This document shows, in pieces, positions 33,954 to 44,620 of a DNA stretch of 64,000 nt. Position 1 is the stretch's first letter, and every line of letters starts with the position of its first letter. The DNA is taken from the NCBI GenBank assembly GCA_021234155.1, contig JAJEKV010000005.1, forward strand, positions 8,798,216-8,862,215. Direction: 5' to 3'. Source of the stretch: Isoetes taiwanensis (taxonomy: Eukaryota; Streptophyta; Lycopodiopsida; Isoetales; Isoetaceae). The notes below the pieces were generated by a model. The model was not told the origin of the DNA. It saw only the letters and a program-made list of their open reading frames with translations, and searched no databases. The position numbers were made by a program, and so were the translations under genes.

Positions 33954-36259
33954 TGTTGCCCTGCTATGGCAACATGGCAGAGTGCCATCAAATCTTATTT
34001 ATGTTGCAGAGAAAAAGAAGATACTATGTTGAAGAACCAAGTGAAGACATTGAATTGGAATCAAGATCACACATTGAGAGGACCTAAGCATCTAGAAGTT
34101 TGGAAGACCCCTATGAAGTTTGCAAGCTATTAAAGTGGTATCTTTTCTCCTTCATATTGTCATTTCTATTCTCCTACCTCACACTCCACATTTCCAACAT
34201 TCCATTACCCCATACTATCATACATCTCACACATAGCCTTTTGTTCCATAGTTGACCTACCACTACCTAAGGCACATTTTCAAAGTTGTTACACCAAAAG
34301 GATTGCCTAAGCATCAAGTTCTACATCATCTTTTTTCATCATATCATTCCATTATCACACACTCCACACCATGTGGCTATAAAAAAAAAGGGAAGCATTT
34401 GAAAAAGCTAAACACGAGTTTGCCTAGTCACCACCTCCAAGTGACATGGCATGATGACTAGATACATATGTCATCACTTACAAAGCCACATTGGTCCACT
34501 CACCATTTGCCACTTCCATATATCATTCACCAAGTTGCCACCTAAGCAACAAGTGTCCACGTCACCACATCACTCCATACCATTACATCACTCAACATCA
34601 TTCCACATCATCACATCACCTTGCATCATCAAATGATGACTAGGCAAATGTTGACCAAACCCAAAAAGTAGGTCAACCATAAGATTGAAATGATTGATAA
34701 ATGTGCCTATTAGCCTTGTTCTCCCTCCTTGCCACCTCACCAAATCCCATGTCTAATGCCTACTTATCCCATTCATTTTTCCTACAAAAATCAAAAGTAT
34801 TGCATTTGAGAGTTTGATGATACCACCTGATAGCCCTCATGGAATCATGCTACCTGGCACAAAAAAATTTGAAAAAAGGGTGCGTATTGACCTTCTAAAT
34901 GGCTTTCTTGGGAAAAGTGCTTCATTTGAAAAAATGGCAAAACCTACCTACATCTACCCCCCATCTATCTACCCTCTCATCCTCTGCCAAGTGGCGTCCC
35001 CCCTGGCATGCCAAGTCGAAACACGAGCCGAGCTTGGCGTGGGAGGAGACCACGTAATCAAGAGAGAGGAAAATAGCTCTCTATTTATACCTTAGCCTCT
35101 TTTCTGATTTTTGCCTGTGGGATAATTGCTCTCAAGAAAACTCCGAACCCTAAAAATGTGACTTGCCAAGAACTTGTTTTTTGTCGATTGAACCGAGCAA
35201 TCATTACATTGGCTAACCATTCCTGTCCTGTTACACCCAAAGAAATGTCTAAACCAACCAAAAACATGGCCAAGATCCCGAATTTGCCAAGATCCGGCCG
35301 GAAACAGAGTTTTTAAAAGGGGATTCATTCAACAGAGAAAAGTGTGGGCTTTTGCGCGATTCAAAGACGAAGTACCTGAAGTGTGAAGTCGGAATTGATG
35401 CTGAGAGTTCCTCCTGCCTTAAGAGATCTATCCTGAGGCATATTATGATTGATTTGTATCCGAAAAATTCACGATTTGTGTGTTTTAGAGATGTCCTGTT
35501 GATTGATCATCTTGATCATTAACATGACGTCAAATGTGATGACTTTGATTCCAGTTTAACGAAAATCTGACCTTGGAAAATATCATTTGATGCATTTGTG
35601 TTTGAATTAATTCTAGAAATGGGAAGAAAAAGCCATACCTCTACACCTGGTCGCATACAAAGCTCTAGCTGCATTGGTACAATCATTTAGGAAAGGATAA
35701 GCTAAAAAAAGAAGGGGGAGAAAGATCAACCCACTGATGTTTTAAAAGTCTGTCATACTTCTTATGCTCATTAGATGCTCAGACATACTTCTCAAATTAT
35801 AGACTGACTTTTTAACCCTGAAAATAGCATGCTCTTATTGTGCAGGCCTCGTGTTCACTGTCTAAATTTAGTTGGATTGAAAATTCATTACCATTCTCAT
35901 TTGGCAAAATTGAGTGCACTGTCCAGTCCATTGACCAACTTCTGACTTAGTCAAGAGTCATTAATTCTCACCAACCGTGAGGATTCTTTGCATAGACTTT
36001 CTCCAACACTTTCTTCAGATATCATGGTAGCATGCTATGCTTGTTTGGGTTCAAAATGTTGAATGCATTGATTTCTGTGCCTGTTAGAATAAGACTAGCT
36101 TTTTTGGCTTTTGGGAAACTAGTGAAATCTTGTTTTCTGGAAGTTTAAAAACAGATATTTTAGCACAGAGTGATCACCTCAAGTGATCTGGAGGTCCTAG
36201 ACCAAGACTAGTGCTTCTTTGACCTGAGGTTGGTGGTTTAGCCAGGATTGCCATCAACA
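33954..36259 (+). repeat. Right LTR
   Basis: The 2306 bp are bounded by TGTTG and CAACA. Its first kilobase differs from the left LTR at only about five places. From about 34970 onward differences are frequent, and many are TG or CA where the left LTR has CG. Confidence 0.95.
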
Positions 36260-36264
36260 CCAGC
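36260..36264. repeat. Target-site duplication (right), CCAGC
   Basis: It is identical to 21029-21033 and marks the insertion point in the LINE. Confidence 0.9.
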
Positions 36265-37727
36265 ACTTTCTCAAATAACAATTTTACAGCATCTCTATAT
36301 TGTTCAGGCACATTGATGCGTTCCAAGTTAGTCCAAAGGTTACCCCTGCATACTATATCAAAAGCCTTAGTGCAATCTACAAATGCAGCAAACAAAGGTT
36401 TTCGTGTTCCTTTGACGGCATCTATCATGGCTCGAAAGGTGACAAGGTGATCTATTGTGGATTACTGTGGCCGAAAACCTGCCTGTCCCTTAGCTCTAAC
36501 CCCATGTATCTCTGCCCACATACTAATTTTATGTTCAACAATTGTAGCATACAACTTAGCAAATAGGTTACTAACCATGATCATTCTGGATCGCTTTTAT
36601 CCCCTGCCTTATGTATGGGAACCACCCAATTAACCTGCCATGATGAAGGGAATCCGTCTTTAACTGCCGCATTAAACATTAGCGGAAGCCCCTCAACTAT
36701 TTTAGGTTCTGTCCACTTCAGAAGCTCTGCCACTAACCCTGTAGAATCTGTTGCCTTCCTATTTGCCAGCTTGTTAAGCCCCCATTGAACGTCCTCATCC
36801 AAAAACACAAAATCACATTTCGTGCCATGCCCTCCATCTTGCATGCCATCTACATGATACAATTTCTTTACCTGTTCTATCAAGATACTTGCATCCAATT
36901 GGACTGTTTCATGCCTACCTTGCTTGAGTCTCTTCCAAAACCTGAAAGGGTCTGTAAGCAACTCTTGTTTGCGTTGTAAGAAAGCCCTCTTCTTTACTTT
37001 TACTAAAGTTTTAAACTCTTTGATTAGTTGCCCCCTAATTGCCCCCACTGCACCCTTGTATTGTTTTCTTTTTTCTTTGCAATCCATGTCAAACCAACCA
37101 TTGCAAGGCAGCCCTTTCCGCCTACGTCCAGAAGAGAAACATGCCTGTGTTGTATTAGTGACCATAGTTGTAATAAGAGTACTTATCTCATTTGCCCTTT
37201 CCGGCCATACCACATGCCCATAGCGCTTCTCAAACATTTCAAGATAAGAGTATTTCTTCCTCTCCACTATATATATGCATCCAGAACTACTAAAATCTGC
37301 TTGTATCTCTTCCTGTTGCACACATGAGACCCGGATAGAGGCAATAACTGGCACATAATCCGATTCACTTCTCTCATTCAGAATTTGCAAAGAGGTAACA
37401 TTCTCCACAAAATGCGCTGCTGCAATGAAATAATCCACTACACTTTTACCTCTACACGTGCATTTAGAATTTTTCGGGAAATGTCTAGTGCCATTATACA
37501 ATAACAAATTCAAACCACTACATATGTTCAACAGAGCGGTACCCATAGTTGTAGGCCACTGGTCCATATCCATTGAGACGCGGTTCCACCCAATATCTCC
37601 CATTTCCTTCTCGTCTAACTGCTCCATCCACAATGGATCTCCATATGCACTTGCTATTGCTGCTTGTTTTCTCGTCGTTCTACCATTAAAGTCTCCCATA
37701 AGCACCACTTCTCCTTTGGACATAAAA
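36265..37727 (-). pseudogene. LINE (non-LTR retrotransposon), 5'-truncated endonuclease and first half of reverse transcriptase
   Basis: The minus-strand frame starting about 37723 opens with EVVLMGDFNGR, the GDFN motif of the apurinic-type endonuclease, and continues to RSESDYVPV (SDYVP, where most endonucleases have SDH). A linker with WFDMDCKEKRK and FRFWKRLKQG leads to the RT start (ATDSTGLVAELLKW and SSWQVNWVVPIHKAGD). After frame changes near 36580 and 36440 it resumes with GQAGFRPQ and FVDCTKAFDIV. The upstream half of the endonuclease and any ORF1 are missing, so this is a 5'-truncated copy about 3 kb long in total. The rest lies at 19516-21033. Confidence 0.9.
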
Positions 37728-39733
37728 CCAAAGCCTCAAGCACAATGCACTTGTTACACAAGAGAAGCCTAAGGATATAAAGTAATATGAAGATTCTAGA
37801 TCCAAATACGAGTTTTGACCTCTGGCTCAATAGAAGAGCACTTATGAGACATCACTATCTTAGTTTGGGCACGCGACACAAGATCATTGCATAGAAGACG
37901 TGAAATCTAAGCCGTTCCCAAATGGACCACAAAAGCCAACCAAAACCAAGGTGAAAGGCCTTCTTCTTAGCATGGAGCCACCTATCAGGGTAGGATATAA
38001 GAAGAATGTGTTGGCCATATAAGGCACTATTAAATAAACCCTGTAGCCAAGTCTAGGCTACGCCTACAATCGATGTTTATCAAAGAGCCATTGAGACATA
38101 TTTTGTCCTATAACACCACAACAAAACAATGATATGGCAACATTAGAACTCATGGGATTGAACCATGATTACAAAACCATTGACCACCTATCATTGCAAA
38201 TTCAAGAGCAAATAAAAATACCAAGAACCTCAAAACAAAGAGAAGTTGATTACCTTGGAGAAAAAGGAACATAAAAAATTGCACAGATTTTATAAATCCT
38301 AGATGCTTTTTGATGCTAGAGAAAAGGTAAGTTCCTCATGTGAAAAGAACTATGTGGCCGCAAAAGAAAGTAAGCATGTGCCTTGCATGGTGTTAAGTAA
38401 AAGGGGGGCTCAACATGAATGCATTGCATGTACGCATGGTATGCATGCACTGTGTGCATGCATTATGTACATGTAATGCATGCACATGTGCATATAGGTT
38501 GGTAGTGCAAAATAACTAGAAATATATTTTGTCGTTTATTTTAATTGCTCGATTTATCCCTCCCACCCTTCAGTGTCTAGCGGCCGATTTTTATTGCTTT
38601 GAATCATATTTGTATCATCTTGCTTCGCTTGTTCCATAGCTAGTTGGGTTTGTTCTTTTAGTCTTATTATTCTCGTTTGGCTTTATTGTTTCATTTTCCT
38701 TGCTCATAGTTTCATTGCTAATCTTCTTGACCTTTGGTTTTACTTGTTCTATTGACCTTGTGAGTCAGCTATTTATGCTTTCTTATCCTTGTAGTTGTCT
38801 GCCCGATTCATTAGAGCTATTTTCATCAATTTGCTTTGTTAGTATCATTTTCTATGTTGTTGTTTGGTTCCCTATACACTGCTCCGTTTGGCTATCTTAT
38901 TGATCCCTAGTATTCCCTTGCCTCATCAATTTGCTACGTTCTGTTCATCTTTTATCATTTATGGTTTCATTTTGATTCTTTTAGTTCTCATCATGCTTTC
39001 GATTATGTTCAGGCTGTGGGGAGTCACCTTGTCTCCCTTGTCCTTTGCTGAAGCATCACTTTTTTAACTTATCGTCATTAGCTCCTTCTTGAATATTATT
39101 CTGTGTTTTTACCTTAGTGTTCTAGCTTCAGTTTTCCTAAGCATCCAACACATTACCTTGATGTGAGCCAGGTATACTATCTGTAGATCAGTTTTTTACT
39201 AAGTCTTTTTCACGTTTACTAATACTAATATTTTTTATAAGTTTTGAAGTATTGATTCTAATATGATCTGCTAATGGAATTAATCTGCACGTTCTTCTCG
39301 TGGTAGCAAGTCTTAGTGCTATTGATGGTTGATAATGGATCATTTTTTGATATAGTGCTAAGTTTTCTCACCTTTATAATGTTGGTGCCACGTTTAGTAA
39401 TTGTGTTGATGTTAGTGCCACTGTTAGTGATTTTGTAAATGACAGTGCTAATATTAATAATTTCGTTAATGTTGTTCCACTGTTAGTAAATTTGTCAATG
39501 TTAGCACTAAACTTAATCTGTAGTTAGTGAAGCACCACCTACCACTACAGATTAGCAATGCTTTCATCTCAATGTCCTAGCACTGGTTAGTGGTTTGGTT
39601 TGCTAAGGGTTATGTTGTAATGCTAATGGAATCAGTAATTAGTTCTAAGTTGCTATTCATTAGCAGTTATTTTTTCTAGTGGTATTAGCATTAGCATTTA
39701 CTAAGTAGTTTTCTATTCTTATTCTGCACACAG
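37728..39733. other. Intergenic; no gene seen
   Basis: AT-rich with only short frames. Around 38410-38495 is an alternating purine-pyrimidine stretch, listed separately. Between 39300 and 39660 the words GTTAGTG and GTTAGCACTA recur loosely, suggesting a decayed short repeat. Confidence 0.45.
38412..38495. repeat. Alternating purine-pyrimidine stretch rich in TGCATGCA
   Basis: ATGCATTGCATGTACGCATG, GTATGCATGCACTGTGTGCA and TGTAATGCATGCACATGTGC follow one another. Such sequence can adopt Z-DNA and contains several RY (CATGCA) elements recognised by plant B3 regulators. No gene start lies close by. Confidence 0.6.
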
Positions 39734-41532
39734 AATTCTTCACTAGTTTCAAGCAAGACAATCCAGATGTTCAAATTAAGCAGAGAGCCTTCGAGAAATT
39801 AAAGCCTTACTTTGTTGTAAAGCTATCTAAATTCAATACCTTTTGTTGCGTCTATCATGAGAGGATATCAATGCTGATGGAAGGGGTGAAGAACATGAGG
39901 AAAAAGTCCATGGTGCACTGTGCAGATTGCACCTGTGAGTGCAAGATATGTGACCACACGGCAAGCCAAGTAGGGTGCAATGCAGCAAGACATGTTTGGC
40001 AGTCTAACAGTGACATGTGGAGATGCATGGTTTGCCCAAAGCCTGAAGGTGAGGAGTGGCACAATGAAGCATGCTTGTCAGGAACCTGCAGCAAATGTGG
40101 TGTGGACAAAATGGAAAGGTGTCCAAAAGAAGAAACAAAGGACAATACCTCAAAAATCACTTGGGAGAACATAGACTACATTGAAATTAATAAGGATAAA
40201 AATGGCAAACCCAAAAAAAGACTTCACCCAATGTTTTGATGGAAACCTTCAGATCTAAAGCAAAGGAGTTTGTGACACATAATTTCAGGTATAAATGGTA
40301 GCAAGCCATGTTTAGACAACTACTGAACAGGTTTGCTGATGATACTATTGTATCAGTGGTTGACTTTGCAGAGAATTACTCTTTCAAGGAGCAGAATGAA
40401 GTCCAGTTCAAGCATTGGCATAATGAGCAGATCACTATTCTTGTGCGCCTCACATATAGAAGGGATCCTGAGACACAAGAAATGATCAAGGAAGAACATT
40501 TTTATATATCTGATGACAGAAAACATGATTCTTTGTTTGTGCAGCATTGCTTTCTCTTACACAATCATTGGATGCAAGAGAAGGAGCTCACTTTGAGGAA
40601 GCATTATGTCTTCTCAGATGTGCAACCTCACAATTCAAAGGTAAAAAATCATTTTACTTTGATGCTAGATTCAAATCTTTAACAGGTTTAGACATGATGT
40701 GGAACTTTTGGTGTTGGGAAGGGAGAACATGATGGTGCAGGAGCAGTAATAAAAAGGGCTTTGAGAGCAGCACAATTGAAGGGCGGCAAGATGACCAATG
40801 CACACGAGGTGGTGGAATGGCTAAAGCAGTACATGTCAACAGCAGCACCCACAACATATAAAAAGAAGATTCAAATTGTAAGTAGAACTTTTTGGGAGGT
40901 TGAAATAGGACAAGTGGACAGAAAAAATCAGTGGGAAGCACGTCCTATTGAAGGATCTAGGAACCTTCATTGTTTCCATGGGTGTTCAAATCACATGACA
41001 CATTTACAGGTCAAAAACCTCTCTTGCTTTTGCACATATTGTTTAGATTTGAATTGGGAATCGTGCCCCAATGTATCATATACTAAGAAGTTTGAACTAG
41101 TTGTGGTACAGCCCATCAAAGCTATTATTGAAGAAGAAGTACATGATGAAGGAGAAGAAGCATATATTGGCGGCGCTGACTTATGTAGCATGCAAGTATC
41201 TATAGATGATGTCTTTGCAGTGGTGGCTCCAAATAACAATCTGTACCAAAGCTAAGTACTTGGTGTTAGAAGACTCCGTAGATATGCAAGGGCAGAAGTT
41301 TGTGAAAGGGGATGAGGTCATAGAAGGGACATACTATGAGAAGTTGGTGAATTGTAAATCCAGCTACAAGTTTTGTAGAGGAAATAAAGCAATTGTTTAT
41401 GCCACTCAAGCTGCAAAGAACAAAGTCAGGTTGGTTCAAGCAAAGCACGTTGTTAAGCGGGGAGTGGTTTACACTCTAAGTGCCAAAGAAGAACAAGATA
41501 TTCTAGAGAGGCTTCCCACGTTGTTGGAATAG
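39734..41532 (+). pseudogene. Transposase-like protein with Cys-rich region, frame-shifted
   Basis: An exon seems to begin at 39734 after TTCTGCACACAG, with SFKQDNPDVQIKQRAFEKL. A Cys-rich segment (CTCECKIC and later CMVCPK, CSKCGVDKMERC) suggests zinc binding. After a frame change near 40210 and a TAG near 40299 comes VSVVDFAENYSFKEQNEVQ, then HFYISDDRKHDSLFVQHCF, RKHYVFSD and, after another shift, GVGKGEHDGAGAVIKRAL. A final shift near 41240 leads to a tail ending at 41530. From memory, these blocks are shared by a repetitive protein family in non-seed plants and invertebrates. The spaced acidic residues (VVDF, FSD, GEHDG) would fit a DDE-type transposase, which is inference. At least four lesions make it a pseudogene. 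Confidence 0.65.
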
Positions 41533-41739
41533 TGGAAACAGCAATTGTGTAAAGGGTACTGTATAGGTACTTTTATGAATATAAAGAAATTTCCGTATTT
41601 TGCATTCTCATTTTTGATGCTTCAGTTACAGAATTTTGTATTCGAATGTTGAATGAATTCCAAATTTCAATCAATTTCAATTGTTTGTGTTTCATAGTAT
41701 TTTAAATTGCTGGTATATAGATAGGGCACTGAGGCCAAT

Positions 41740-42320
41740 TTACAAGGTAAAACATCTAAGTACAAGGTACAAAACCAATTTACAAGGTAAATCATGTAAG
41801 TACAACAGAATTAGAAAAAGACACAAGGCACAAATTTACACAAGGCACAAGGTATAACAAAAACACAAATTTACAGAAAGGCACAAGGCCATCATCCACA
41901 TTAAAGAAGGCACTAAGGCCTGGATTACAGAAGGCACAAGGCCTGGATTACAGTCGGCACAAGGCCATTACAATTAAAGGCACTAAGGCCTGGATTAAAC
42001 AAAAGGCAGGCCTGGATTAAACAAAAGGCAGGCCTGGATTAAACTGAAGGCACAAGGTATAATAAAAAGGTATTACAAAACCAATTGATTAAAACAGAAA
42101 ACAAAACCAGAAATTTTCAGAAAGGCACAAGGCCATCATATATTAAAGTAGGCACTAAGGCCTATATTACAGAAGGGTCGGCACAGCCATTACATTTCAA
42201 AGGCACTAAGGCCTGTTTCACAGAATGGTCGGCACAAGGCCATTACAAAGAAAGGCACTAAGGCCTATAGCATCTGTTTTTCAAAAAATTACAAAGGCAC
42301 AAAAGGCCTGTTTCTGAAGA
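41740..42320. repeat. Degenerate minisatellite, AAGGCACTAAGGCCTGGATTACAG type
   Basis: About twenty copies of GGCACAAGG or GGCACTAAGGCC, separated by ATTACA- or AACAAAA-like spacers, fill 580 bp. It lies in what would be the 3' untranslated region of the minus-strand gene at 42376-42865. Confidence 0.8.
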
Positions 42321-42375
42321 ACTTGATCAAAAGAAAAGAAAAAAGCAAAGCCTGTCTTCATGAGCTGCCGGGTCT

Positions 42376-42865
42376 TCAAGCCTCATCTGTAAGAAAAATT
42401 CAAAAAGTTAGAAAGCTCTATGGGAAAGAAAGAAAAAAATGAAATTGCATGCGACTTACTCTCCAGCCAATTTTGAAATTCAAGAAAATTCTCTACTTCT
42501 TTTGGGTCCGGGTCTTCTTCTTCGCTGGTTCCCGAAGATTTGCTCCAGACCTCATATTCTGAATCAAACTGCTGCATCTCGGAAGAATCCACGTCAGAGG
42601 AATCCACTTCTGAAGAATCCACCTCAGAAGAAAGCTCAGAAAGAGAGTATTCAAAGCTGCTGGAATCATCAGAAGGCTCGGGGCTTTCAACAGAATTGGT
42701 TTCCGAAATTTCTTCAAGGTCTTCTTTGGGCCCCTGCGCAGGAATTAGCCAAGAACCTATGCCATAACTCGCGAAGAGCTCTGGCAAAGGTAGGGAAATT
42801 AAGCACCGGCATTTGGAAGGGCCAGGGGCAGGGGAAGCAGAGCGGGAGCGGCAGCGCTTCGGCAT
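42376..42865 (-). CDS. Small acidic Ser-rich protein of unknown function, two exons
   Basis: Exon 1 (42865-42460) opens with MPKRCRSRSASPAPGPSKCR, a basic N-terminus that could be a nuclear signal. It continues with a hydrophobic LISLPLPELFASYGIGSWLI and a long acidic Ser/Glu/Asp tract that includes repeats of SSEVD. A donor GAGA/GTAAGT and an acceptor TTTTTCTTACAG place a 73 bp intron at 42387-42459. Exon 2 adds only three residues before TGA, for 138 in all. A TATA box (TTTATATGG, about 42914-42906 on the minus strand) lies about 40 bases upstream; the ATG at 42907 overlaps it and is therefore not preferred. Intact frame, splice sites and TATA box support a real gene. I do not recognise the family. 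The promoter resembles two others at 47.7 and 48.9 kb. Confidence 0.6.
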
Positions 42866-42903
42866 TCTGTTTGGGAGAATTGGACGATGCTTCTCCCTCA
42901 CGA

Positions 42904-42945
42904 CCATATAAAGGCTGGCGTGAAATTAATTTCGTAGGCTACGAT
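42904..42945 (-). promoter_or_regulatory. Promoter with TTCACGCC box and TATA box
   Basis: On the minus strand, AATTAATTTCACGCC is followed closely by AGCCTTTATATGG. The same order (AATTAATT, TTCACGC, TATATAA) is seen at 47.74-47.78 and, with AATCAATT, at 48.87-48.91 kb. Confidence 0.55.
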
Positions 42946-43392
42946 TTTAGGATTTTTGTACCATTAGTATCTTAATCGTAATGATTTAGTAGGATACGAA
43001 GTGTAATTACCTCGAAATGACCATAATTTTTTTCTAAAACATTAGAAAAAAAATATCTATCATGAAATAACCATCATTTAAATTGGGTTTATGTCTTAAT
43101 TTTGGGACAAATTTCATATTGCATGTTTTTAGTAGCATATTCAAATTCACACATTTCACCTCAAAATTATGAAAACGTAATATCATGTTATTTACAAAAT
43201 AGTCAATATTTCACAATATAGCACCATATCATAAAAACGTGATAACAAAAATTTACATAGTTATTCAACTTTCTTCAAGCACCCCCAATGATATCATAGC
43301 CTTCTTCCTGACATCCTGAGGTATTGTAATTCTCGCATTTCTAGCTGGAATAGTGTTTGGAGTCCATGAGTACAAAACACTTTCATAGTCTA

Positions 43393-44620
43393 GCCAAAGA
43401 TCGTGATCACTTCTGATTTCTCCTCCATTTCTTTGTCCAACAATCTGAGTACCTTTCTTTATCCGATACGCTGGTCAACCGATGCACCGACACCACCATT
43501 CCACCCGCACATGGTTGAAGTTAATATTACCTTCTTTGCTTTGCAAATATCGAGATAGTGAACCCCAACCACACCGGATATGTATCTAAATCTGCCGGGC
43601 TTTACTACCACAAATTGGTGGCATTCCAAGTCAAGGAAGGTTCATAAGCATCCATGCCTAGAAACTTTGGCCTATTGTTCTTAGGACCAACATAGTGTTT
43701 GTCGAAGGAGGAGGAGCATATTGTTTATGAATGCTACTTACAAGTGTCATCAAAATCCTCAAAGACCTGCTAAGGTCTTCCACCTAGTTTTAGGCAACCA
43801 CCCTTCTTTCAATTCATCCGAGGATGTGTCTATCTCCCCAACAAAGTTAATCACCTTCTTCCAAAGAAGCCACCAAGGCACTAAGCAGGTGTCATCCGGA
43901 TTGGTTTGCCAATGCTTTATATAGTCTTGGATTCCTTCCTTAGTCAATCCCAATTGCTTCACTTCTTCAAGAGGTTTTAAAGCTTTTGGTTGACCTAGTG
44001 GTATCATAGGCTTGCCATTCTCATCTCTACGCCATATTTCCTCCCTCCTCCCACTCATCCTCCAAGGTCTCATCTTCCATTGAAGATTGGAATCCCAATA
44101 AGAAACCCTAAATTAAGAAACCCTAAATTAACTCTTTCAAATATCCCCACAACCAAGTAAGTAGGATAGGAAAGAAAACATCCACCGTTTCTTATTTTGG
44201 CCAAGACAATTATCAAGTTGCAAGAGAAACCCTTTGGGTAGATCTCAGGTTTTAGCACGTAAGTTGAAGCTCCAACATGTTCAGACCCATGCTTCCTAAA
44301 CCTTGCCTTGTCAACTTTTCAATATTGTTAGGGTTTCCATCTAACAATGCTCTATGTAGTGCCCTCGGCTAGTGTGAAGGTCCTGAGGTGACCATTGTAT
44401 CCTTTCATACTTTCTCAACACCCTGCGATACTCCCAATATGGAAAAAATCTCACCCCATCACTCCACAACTCCAAACTAAAATGGCCATAGTAGGTTTGA
44501 TTCCGTCCATGCAAGATCAGTTCTCAGCCTATTGAGATCCGTAGAAGGCATGATCTCTTCCATTACGACTTTGGTATGTACTTGAATTGTGGAAGACAAG
44601 TCTTTGGTTGGTCGTTACGT
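43393..44620. repeat. Copy 1 of a diverged direct duplication, about 1.2-1.4 kb
   Basis: It matches 44617-46036 in order: GATTTCTCCTCCATTT and CCAACAATCTGA at the left, GACTGCTAAGGTCTTCCACC-type sequence in the middle, and GGTATGTACTTGAATTGTGG at the right. Both copies lie within the DUF7869-like pseudogene. Confidence 0.75.

Larger units (their letters stand above)
21034..36259 (+). mobile_element. Ty3/gypsy LTR retrotransposon nested in a LINE and itself carrying a Helitron
   Basis: The element has two long LTRs (2309 and 2306 bp) that start TGTTG and end CAACA, a CCAGC target duplication, and a primer-binding site. Gag with two zinc knuckles, protease, an extra RNase H, RT, a decayed RNase H and integrase follow in order. 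Overall length is 15226 bp, or 10872 bp without the Helitron at 28609-32962. Gag, RNase H and integrase are broken by many frame changes, whereas the central 24885-26860 part of pol is open for over 650 codons. It is unlikely to move on its own. A non-coding region of about 0.9 kb separates pol from the right LTR. Confidence 0.95.

Noticed and set aside
40353-41239. Minus-strand frames opposite the transposase-like pseudogene
   Set aside because: They are shadows; the plus strand carries conserved motifs in the same place.
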